From the NCBI GenBank assembly GCA_035471785.1, contig DATIPQ010000145.1, positions 1-64,000 of the forward strand: a stretch of DNA of 64,000 nucleotides, in the 5' to 3' direction. The position numbers and the translations under genes were made by a program. This document shows, in pieces, positions 58,501 through 64,000 of the stretch. The notes under the pieces were generated by a model, which was given only the letters and a program-made list of their open reading frames with translations, made no database searches and was not told where the DNA came from. How positions within the stretch are numbered: the first letter of the stretch is position 1; the number at the start of each line of letters is the position of its first letter. The DNA comes from Acidobacteriota bacterium (GTDB lineage: Bacteria > Acidobacteriota > UBA6911 > RPQK01 > DATIPO01).

Positions 58501-58860
58501 GGCCACCCATAAGTTTTCGGCCCCGCCGCGGTCTGAAATGAAGGCAATCCACTGGCCGTCGGGCGAGTAGCGCGGTTGGCTGTCGAATCCCATGCCCTCG
58601 GTCAGGCGGGTGGCCTGGCCCCCTTCCATGGGCAGGGTGTAGAGGTCGCCCAGCAGTTCGAAGACGATGGTCTCGCCGTCGGGCGAGACGTCCAGCGACA
58701 TCCAGGTCACCTCGTCGGTGGTGAACTCCACCTTGCGTACAGGCTCTAGCGGCAGATCCTTCTTCTTGTCCTTCTCATCCCCCTCCGGCTGCGCCCGGAG
58801 CGCGCCGCAAAAGAGAACAACCAGGAGCAGCCAGACGCTGCGTCGATCAAAGCTTTTCAT
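55537..58860 (-). CDS. secreted TolB-propeller / amidohydrolase fusion
   Basis: This 1107-residue protein has a signal peptide (MKSFDRRSVWLLLVVLFCGALRAQ). PD40/TolB-like propeller repeats occupy residues about 40-640 (many SPDG motifs; acidic insert GGEEDDEDGGGGRGGGDRK). A strongly acidic linker follows at about 640-690 (KKKEDEDGDSEETQEEAEQ..). The C-terminal amidohydrolase has metal His pair GFIDTHAHYEM, VTTEGALDL, and GGHGQLQGLGYHWEM near the end with SIAEGKLADLVILDRNPL. Such fusions occur in several environmental phyla and are predicted exported hydrolases. The usual catalytic Asp stretch reads GVGGHGQ, as in relatives of this type. The hydrolysed compound is unknown. Confidence 0.88.
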   Translation of the reverse strand: MKSFDRRSVWLLLVVLFCGALRAQPEGDEKDKKKDLPLEPVRKVEFTTDEVTWMSLDVSPDGETIVFELLGDLYTLPMEGGQATRLTEGMGFDSQPRYSPDGQWIAFISDRGGAENLWVAKADGSDPRQLSKEKSNPIISPAWMPDSQYVLATKSDRGVDIYMYHVNGGSGLKVTGGEEDDEDGGGGRGGGDRKMGAALSPDGRFLYFAQRGGGSVYNQMSFDWEIHRRDMISGETDQVTQTQGGAFRPLISPDGNHLVYGTRYEAETGLRIRNLDTGQDRWLKYPVQRDDMESRGTRDLFPSYAFTPDGGALLVTYGGKIHRVEVASGQSREIPFSADVSLDIGPLLNFQRNVEEGPVRSRLIFDPVPAPGGQRIVFSAMASLYEMDLEEGAPRRLSQDGSHEFKPTFSPDGQWIAYVSWNADGTGHIWKRPAAGGAPQRLTRIPAFYTDPVFSPDGTRIVARRGNAWMRTQTPSEFGGLRIPLDLVWLPAEGGDVQLIVPARGLGTPHFGPEDDRIYFYSRDGLLSMRYDGTDRRTHLKVVGRSTPRSRRPPSAQDVRISPDGRWALARLNHQLYVTAVPPPTGSTPTVNVDSGTVPAQRLTDVGADSYAWADQGRTVTWSMGSTFFRRPFESIDFSPKKKEDEDGDSEETQEEAEQPEEAAKKDEEEEFEAKEEGEDVESYQVVIELPRYKPEGTVLLTGATVITMDDEEVLEDADILVEDNRIKAVGEDLSAPAGARVFDLQGKYVVPGFIDTHAHYEMRTEGVLELHNWSFLANLAYGVTTGLDVQTSTNDYLAYLDMVQAGLMTGPRAHSTGPGVFSNTNFQDYESALHVLERYKHYYKNHNLKSYVVGNRQQRQWVVKAAHELGLTVTTEGALDLKLDLTHAIDGFGGNEHSLPIVPLFKDVVELFAQTRCAYTPTLLVLYGGPWAENYFYTTTEVHDDAKLNRFVPHNEIDRLTKRRPWFRQDEHAFPRHAAGAAQIQRAGGLVGVGGHGQLQGLGYHWEMWSLAIGGMTPREVLRAATIDGAEIIGLRPDLGSIAEGKLADLVILDRNPLEDIRNTNSIRWVMKNGEMYEGDTMRKVHPQEEEIAPFWWWTADPSEDE

Positions 58861-58945
58861 GACTCATACCCTCCTTGGGGCCATCAGACTACGCTTTGGC
58901 GGGAGGAAAGGCAATACCCAGGCTTGTGGCGGCCGGCCTGGGTCG

Positions 58946-59662
58946 TTACAGCCTGTCCAGCAGTTGGGCGGGTTTGCAGGGTGGATGCAGGACCACTTCC
59001 CGGGCCGGCGCCCGGTAGGCCAATGCCGCGGCGTATCCGGGCGCGGGCGCCAGGTTGTGGAGCGTCCAGCGGCGAGCTGCCCGCTCGTCGTCGCCCAGTT
59101 GCACCATGCGGGCTTTTTCCCCGGGACGCAGGGTCACCTGAAAGCTGTCCAGGGGCAGGGCCAGTCCCTCGCCTACCGCCTTCAGGTAGGCTTCCTTGCG
59201 CGTCCAGCAGAGGAAGAAGGCTTGCTGCTGTTCTTCCGCCGGCAATTGATCGAGTTGCCGCCACTCGCGGGCGCAAAAGTAGCTTCTGGCGATTGCGCGG
59301 TAGTCCGGCAAGGGGCGCAGCTCTTCCACGTCGACACCGATTTCCAGGCCGTCGGCGAAGGCGTACAAGGCCAGTCCGCCGGAATGTGATGCGTTGAATT
59401 GGAGGTCGTGCCGAGAAGCCAGGCTGGGCTTCCCCCGCGCTCCGTAACGCAAGCGCACCCTGCCCGGGGCCATGCCTGTGTAAGCCGCCAAGAGAAGGCG
59501 AAGAGCGCCTTGAGAGAGGGTGTAGGAATCTCTCAAGCGCTGAAAATAGAAGCTCGCCTTGCGAACCTTCTCCTGCGGGTCGAGGTAAGCGTGTAGGGAT
59601 TCCAGAGTGGACCGAGAGGCCTGCAACCATACCGGCCACACTTCGATGCGTCCGCTTTTCAT
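58946..59662 (-). CDS. 4'-phosphopantetheinyl transferase (Sfp type)
   Basis: This 238-residue protein has FNASHSGGLALYAFADGLEIGVDVEEL near residue 88, with the magnesium-binding Asp and Glu, and FFLCWTRKEAYLKAVGEGL near 150. These are the two signatures of Sfp/HetI-type enzymes, which move phosphopantetheine from CoA to acyl, peptidyl or aryl carrier proteins. Length suits the Sfp group rather than AcpS. No polyketide, nonribosomal peptide or fatty-acid gene is near, so its carrier protein lies elsewhere in the genome. Confidence 0.9.
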   Translation of the reverse strand: MKSGRIEVWPVWLQASRSTLESLHAYLDPQEKVRKASFYFQRLRDSYTLSQGALRLLLAAYTGMAPGRVRLRYGARGKPSLASRHDLQFNASHSGGLALYAFADGLEIGVDVEELRPLPDYRAIARSYFCAREWRQLDQLPAEEQQQAFFLCWTRKEAYLKAVGEGLALPLDSFQVTLRPGEKARMVQLGDDERAARRWTLHNLAPAPGYAAALAYRAPAREVVLHPPCKPAQLLDRL

Positions 59663-59747
59663 TTTATTCTTTCAAAAACCAGATATTGTACCGTGCCCGT
59701 CCGCCCCGAGTGGGATGCGGCCCGTCCGTCTCCGCCGCGATTCTATC

Positions 59748-59775
59748 TTGACATGTATATACTCATCCGTATATT
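59748..59775 (+). promoter_or_regulatory. padR promoter with palindromic operator
   Basis: TTGACA at 59748-59753 and TATATT at 59770-59775 are 16 bases apart. The spacer and -10 contain ATATAC-6-GTATAT, a palindrome of the A/T-rich kind bound by PadR dimers. This suggests autorepression of the padR-permease operon. The -10 ends 9 bases before the ATG, so the predicted mRNA is nearly leaderless. Confidence 0.7.
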
Positions 59776-59784
59776 CTCTTCCGC

Positions 59785-60135
59785 ATGGCAAAGAAGGAGG
59801 CCACACTCAAACCCCACTGGTTTCAGATTCTGCTGGCTTTGGGCCAACGCGATCTTCACGGCCTGGGCATCATGCAGGATGTCTTGGAGCGTACCGAGGG
59901 CACCATGCATTTGTGGCCGGGGATGCTCTACGGAGCGCTCAAGGATCTGTGCGCGCGTGGATGGATCGAGGAGGTGGAGGCGCCGGAGGATGCCGAGACG
60001 GGCGGCGGCAAGCCGCGTTTTTACCGGCTCACGTCGCGTGGACGGGCTCAGGCCTCTGCTGAGGCCCGGCGCCTGCACCGCTACGTGGAGGCCGCTCGGG
60101 CCAGGGATTTGCTGGGTCAAGGGAAGGGGAACTGA
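59785..60135 (+). CDS. PadR-family transcriptional regulator
   Basis: This 116-residue protein has the PadR winged helix: LKPHWFQILLALGQRDLHGLGIMQDVLERT, MLYGALKDLCARGWIEEVE, and the wing GGKPRFYRLTSRGRAQASAEARRL. PadR proteins are small repressors, often controlling transporters. It overlaps the next gene (TGATG), which encodes an ADOP permease, the standard Acidobacterial pairing. No ribosome site precedes its ATG. Confidence 0.92.
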   Translation: MAKKEATLKPHWFQILLALGQRDLHGLGIMQDVLERTEGTMHLWPGMLYGALKDLCARGWIEEVEAPEDAETGGGKPRFYRLTSRGRAQASAEARRLHRYVEAARARDLLGQGKGN

Positions 60136-62858
60136 TGCCGTCTGAAAAGAAGCCGCACCGCCGAGCGGCGGCCTTGAGGCTGTTGCTGGGCTACTATCGC
60201 TGGTTGTTGCGTCTCTATCCTGCCGGCTTCCGTCGACGCTATGGCGCCGAGATGCAGGCTCAGTTCCGTCATCAGGCCCGGACTCGTCTGCAAGCGGGCG
60301 GGGCGGCGGCCTTCCTGGCGGTCTTTCTCCGCATCACCCTCGACTCCTTGCTGGAGGCGATGCGCCGCCGGGCGGGCCAGACGGCGCGATTGAAGGGCGA
60401 GGCGCCGTCCTGGTCCTGGCTGGGCGATGTGCGCTACTCCCTTCGCTCCTTGCGCCGCAATCCCCTGTGGACCCTTGCCATCCTCTTGCTGCTGGCTCTC
60501 GGGATCGGTGCCAACACCGCCATTTTCAGTACGGCCAGCTCAGTCCTGCTGGCTCCGCTGCCCTTGCCCGATTCGCAGCGGCTGCTCCTGGTCGAGAACC
60601 TCTTCAAGGGCGAAATCGGACCCCAAGTGGCCTTCCACGACTTCCGCGACATCAAAGCCGCCAGCCCGTCGCTGGCGCATGGCGCCATGGCCTTGTGGTA
60701 CGCGGGCACCCTGCAACGGGAAGGGGGCGCCGAGCGTTTGAACGGCTTCAGGGTCACCCCCGACTTCTTTTCCACCATCGGCGCCGGGTTCGCCTTGGGC
60801 TCGGGCTTTAGCGAAAAGGAGGCGCTCGACGATCAGTCGGTTGTCATCAGCCACCGTCTCTGGAGGAGCCGCTTCGGCGCCAGCCAAGACATCCTGGGGA
60901 GCAGTCTAGTCATCGACGGCCAGAGCCGAACGGTGAAGGGGGTGCTGGCCAGGGGTGTCGATCTGCCTTATCCGCGCCCTGGCAATGATCTTTGGCTGCC
61001 TCTGAGCGACCGCCACAACCTGGCCCAAAGCCGGGCCATCTTCACCTTCTTCGCTTTTGTCCGCCTGCGTCCCCAGGCCACTTTGCAGGGCTTCGAGAAA
61101 GAGCTCGAGGCCATCGCTATGCGTCTGCAGGATGCTTATCCCGAAACCAACGCCGGACGCTCCTATGCTGCACGGCCTCTTCTGGATGCTGTTGTGGGCG
61201 ACATCCGCTCGCCCTTGTGGATGCTTTTCGTTTCGGTAACCGCCTTGCTGCTGCTGGTGTGCGCGAACGTGGCCAACCTGCTGCTGGCCCGCTTCGGCGC
61301 GCGCCGTCACGAGCTGTCGGTGCGGGCGGCGCTGGGGGCCGGACGTATTCGCCTGATGGCCCAGCTCCTGTGGGAGAGTCTGCTGCTCTCGCTGGCCGGG
61401 GCCCTGGCGGGGCTCCTGCTTGCCCGGGGAGTGCTGGTCTTGCTGCCCCAACTGGCGCCCCCCGGCGTGCCTCGCCTGGAAGAGGTCAGTCTGAGTCCGA
61501 CCATGTTGCTCTACGCGCTGGGGCTGGCTTTGCTGACGACTCTCGCTTTCGGGCTGGTCCCGGCTTGGAAGGCAGGCCGGGCCCGCGGGCGGGCAGCGCT
61601 CTCTCCCAGAGTCTCGCGGGGCGCCGGGGGCTCATCAAGCCCGCTGCGCAGCGGGCTGGTAGTGGTGGAATTGGCTTTAGCCTTGAGCTTGACCGTGGGC
61701 GCCGGACTGCTGATTTCGAGCTTTGCCCAGGTGCTCGCACAGCCTCCCGGTTTCCGCCTCGACTCGACCTTGACGTGGCGTGTCTCCCTGCCTCCCGGAC
61801 GCTATCCGGACATGGCCTCGGTGCTGACTTACCAGCAGCGCCTGTCCCAAGAGGTGGAGGCGCTGCCGGGAGCCCGCCGTCTGGCTTTTTCCACCAGTCT
61901 TCCGCTGAGCGGCCACGACACGGGATCTGCCCTGAGCATCCAAGGAGCTCCGGCCGTTCCCTTGGCCGAGTTGCCAAGCGTGCGCTGGCAGGCGGTCTCG
62001 CCGGGGGCCTTTCGCGCCTCCGGCATCCCGTTGCTGGAGGGGAGGACCTTCCAGCCCTCCGACTTGCCCTCGGTCGGGCCCCAAGCGTCCGCCGCCGAGG
62101 ACGCGACGGGCTCGGCCCGGTCGTCCCCTCATCTGGTAGTGGTCAATCAAGCTTTGGCCCGCCGCCATTTTCCCCAGGGAGCGCTGGGCAGACGAATCGA
62201 GTTGGGCGTCCCCGGCGGCGACTGGCACGAGATTATCGGGGTGGTGGGCAACGTCCGCCACCGCACTCTGGAGCAGGCGCCCGAGCCGCGCGCTTACGAC
62301 CTCTTCGGTCAGCACGGCAGCCTCAGCTTCTTCGCGATACTCCACACGGAAGGCGATCCCGCGGCTCTGATCGAGCCCGTGCGGGCTCAGGTGGCGGCCC
62401 TCGATCCTCAGGTCCCAGCCTACGAGCTGCTGACGATGCGGGAGCGGCTGGGCTCGAGTCTTGCCGTCCGCCGCTTTCTGCTCACGCTGCTGGCCGCTCT
62501 GGCGGTCTTGGCTCTGCTCCTCTCGGCCTTGGGCGTCTACGGGTTGCTGGCCTTCGCCGTGCAGGAACGCCGCGGCGAAATCGGAATCCGTCTGGCCCTG
62601 GGAGCTCGTCCCGGAGACGTCCGCCGCCTCATGCTGGGTCGAGGAGCCTACCTGGCCATTCTGGGAATCGCCATCGGACTTCCGGCTGCCTGGGCCGTTA
62701 CCCGCCTTTTCTCGGCCCAACTCTTCGCGGTTTCTCCTGCCGATCCCTACACGCTGGCCATGTCGTCGCTGCTGCTGGTGCTGGTGGCGCTGACCGCTAC
62801 CTACCTTCCCGCCCGCCGCGCCTCCTTGCTCCATCCGCAAGAGACTCTGAGAGAGTGA
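60135..62858 (+). CDS. ADOP-type ABC transporter permease
   Basis: This 907-residue protein has an N-terminal extension typical of the family (YYRWLLRLYPAGFRRRYGAEMQAQFRHQA, about 20-50). The first MacB_PCD/FtsX unit follows (DVRYSLRSLRRNPLWTLAILLLLALGIGANTAIFS near 97; ALGAGRIRLMAQLLWESLLLSLAGA), then the second (VVVELALALSLTVGAGLLISSF; ERRGEIGIRLALGARPGDVRRLMLGRGAYLAILGIAIG). It is translationally coupled to padR through a TGATG overlap. There is no ATPase alongside. Substrate unknown. Confidence 0.92.
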   Translation: MPSEKKPHRRAAALRLLLGYYRWLLRLYPAGFRRRYGAEMQAQFRHQARTRLQAGGAAAFLAVFLRITLDSLLEAMRRRAGQTARLKGEAPSWSWLGDVRYSLRSLRRNPLWTLAILLLLALGIGANTAIFSTASSVLLAPLPLPDSQRLLLVENLFKGEIGPQVAFHDFRDIKAASPSLAHGAMALWYAGTLQREGGAERLNGFRVTPDFFSTIGAGFALGSGFSEKEALDDQSVVISHRLWRSRFGASQDILGSSLVIDGQSRTVKGVLARGVDLPYPRPGNDLWLPLSDRHNLAQSRAIFTFFAFVRLRPQATLQGFEKELEAIAMRLQDAYPETNAGRSYAARPLLDAVVGDIRSPLWMLFVSVTALLLLVCANVANLLLARFGARRHELSVRAALGAGRIRLMAQLLWESLLLSLAGALAGLLLARGVLVLLPQLAPPGVPRLEEVSLSPTMLLYALGLALLTTLAFGLVPAWKAGRARGRAALSPRVSRGAGGSSSPLRSGLVVVELALALSLTVGAGLLISSFAQVLAQPPGFRLDSTLTWRVSLPPGRYPDMASVLTYQQRLSQEVEALPGARRLAFSTSLPLSGHDTGSALSIQGAPAVPLAELPSVRWQAVSPGAFRASGIPLLEGRTFQPSDLPSVGPQASAAEDATGSARSSPHLVVVNQALARRHFPQGALGRRIELGVPGGDWHEIIGVVGNVRHRTLEQAPEPRAYDLFGQHGSLSFFAILHTEGDPAALIEPVRAQVAALDPQVPAYELLTMRERLGSSLAVRRFLLTLLAALAVLALLLSALGVYGLLAFAVQERRGEIGIRLALGARPGDVRRLMLGRGAYLAILGIAIGLPAAWAVTRLFSAQLFAVSPADPYTLAMSSLLLVLVALTATYLPARRASLLHPQETLRE

Positions 62859-62965
62859 CGGTTTACCTTGCCTCCTCCCTGCCCGTAATGAGGCCGCCAG
62901 CCGGAAAATAAAAATTTTCAACGGTTTGGCGACCGATTCCGTCTAAGGGACAAGAGGAGGAGCTG

Positions 62966-64000
62966 GTGACGAATTTCCTGCAAGACTTGCGCTTTGCCTT
63001 TCGGCTCTTGACGAAGAACCCCGGATTCTCGGCGGTGGCACTGCTGACGTTGGCGATCGGTATCGGCGCCAACTCGGCCATTTTCTCGCTCACTGATCAG
63101 ATCCTTTTAAAACCCCTTCCCATCGAAAATCCCGACAGGCTGGTGGTGCTGCGTTCGCCCGGACCTAAGCGAGGCCTGGTGTGGAGCGATGGGGACTCCT
63201 CCGCCTCCTTCTCCTATCCTCTCTACCGCCGCCTGGCCGAACGCAGCCCGCACGTCGCCCAGTTGATGGGACGCTTTCAGATTCCACTCAGCGTGGCCTT
63301 TCAAGGTCAGGCGGAAAGGGCTGAAGGAGCGCTGGTGTCGGGAAACTTCTTCCAGGCTCTCGAGATCAATCCGGTCGCCGGCCGCCTTTTCGCACCCTCC
63401 GACGACGTCAATACCGGCGCCCATCCGCTGGCGGTCCTCAGCCACGGTTATTGGAAGCGCCGTTTCGACAGCAGTCAGGACATCATCAACCAGACCATAT
63501 TGGTCAACGACCATTCCCTGACCGTCATCGGGGTGGCCGGGGAGGGCTTCCAGGGCGTTCAGGTGGGGCAGAGCATCGATCTGTGGATTCCCTTGGCCAT
63601 GAAGCCTCAGATGACGCCCAACCAGGACTGGACCGAGGAATGGAATGCCTATTGGCTTGCCATCGTGGGCAAGCTGGAAGAGGGGATGCCGGCCGAGAAA
63701 GCGCAGGCGGCCCTGACCTCCATCTACCGTCCTCTGCTGGAGGAGCAGCTCAGTGTGATGAGTTCGCCCTACAGCGGCGAGGCCAAGGACCGTTTCTTGC
63801 AGAAGCCCCTTGAAGTGATTTCTGCTCCCAATGGACGCCCCATCATCCAGCGCAGCACCGAAACGCCCCTCTTGCTGCTCAACGGCATTGTCGCCCTGGT
63901 CCTCTTGATCGCCTGCGCCAACGTGGCCAACCTGCTGGTGGCCCGCGGAATCACCCGCCGCCGCGAAATCGCCCTGCGCCTGGCCCTGGGAGGGTCGAGG
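62966..64000 (+). CDS. ADOP-type ABC transporter permease (5' part)
   Basis: The frame is open to the window end, giving 345 codons. It starts at GTG with GAGGAGG 5 bases upstream: VTNFLQDLRFAFRLLTKNPGFSAVALLTLAIGIGANSAIFS, then a periplasmic MacB_PCD domain, and ends in the first FtsX core (LLLLNGIVALVLLIACANVANLLVARGITRRREIALRLALGGSR). It lies 107 bases after the previous permease on the same strand, so it is probably a paralogue in the same group. It lacks the N-terminal extension of its neighbour. Confidence 0.9.
   Translation, partial: MTNFLQDLRFAFRLLTKNPGFSAVALLTLAIGIGANSAIFSLTDQILLKPLPIENPDRLVVLRSPGPKRGLVWSDGDSSASFSYPLYRRLAERSPHVAQLMGRFQIPLSVAFQGQAERAEGALVSGNFFQALEINPVAGRLFAPSDDVNTGAHPLAVLSHGYWKRRFDSSQDIINQTILVNDHSLTVIGVAGEGFQGVQVGQSIDLWIPLAMKPQMTPNQDWTEEWNAYWLAIVGKLEEGMPAEKAQAALTSIYRPLLEEQLSVMSSPYSGEAKDRFLQKPLEVISAPNGRPIIQRSTETPLLLLNGIVALVLLIACANVANLLVARGITRRREIALRLALGGSR

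Overview
The window is about 63% G+C, densely coded on both strands, and has no rRNA, tRNA, transposase, phage or CRISPR genes that I can see. Several features point to an Acidobacteriota genome or a close relative: ADOP-type ABC permeases of about 800-900 residues paired with a PadR regulator, a fused winged-helix/transmembrane/TolB propeller protein, a TolB-amidohydrolase fusion, secreted DUF11 proteins, many exported TPR proteins, and several genes whose -10 box lies almost on the start codon. This assignment is an inference from gene content; no taxonomic marker could be compared.

Layout. 1-2118 (minus): 2-oxoacid:ferredoxin oxidoreductase alpha and beta (beta runs off the edge). 2447-6265: a small unknown ORF, the winged-helix/TolB membrane protein, and monofunctional transglycosylase mtgA. 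6276-17092: an ADOP permease, then three secreted proteins built from DUF11 modules and a shared repeat of about 215 residues I could not name (FAQFG...TLPV.P), surrounding glgA and an ATP-grasp gene. 17392-20129: ECF sigma factor, zinc-binding anti-sigma factor and a TPR/HEAT protein. 20147-26370 (minus): asnS, xerC and an NtrY/NtrX-type two-component pair. 26506-31005: hyuA, xseA, xseB, ispA. 31006-31391: an intergenic repeat cluster. 31392-37443: small putative ribbon-helix-helix protein, glnS, MFS exporter, alpha/beta hydrolase and a TPR protein. 37673-38751: two Hsp20 genes with a clear terminator and promoter. 38789-43071 (minus): galU-serS-gntR-add. 43265-48793 (plus): rpsU, then a nucleoside-scavenging run (pyrimidine-nucleoside phosphorylase, NupC-type transporter, purine nucleoside phosphorylase, cytidine deaminase, MTA/SAH-deaminase-like lipoprotein). 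48839-58860: methyltransferase, SRAP protein, TPR proteins, PcrA/UvrD helicase, small secreted protein, TolB-amidohydrolase fusion. 58946-64000: 4'-phosphopantetheinyl transferase, PadR regulator and two ADOP permeases, the second cut by the window end.

The most coherent biology is nucleoside salvage. A plus-strand operon brings in and cleaves nucleosides, while adenosine deaminase lies in the divergent galU-serS-gntR-add operon with a possible dedicated regulator. The least explained material is the FAQFG module family at 8870-17092, the sigma/anti-sigma/HEAT operon, and two strong inverted repeats (21585-21674 and 31054-31254). I saw no defence island, biosynthetic gene cluster or integrated mobile element.
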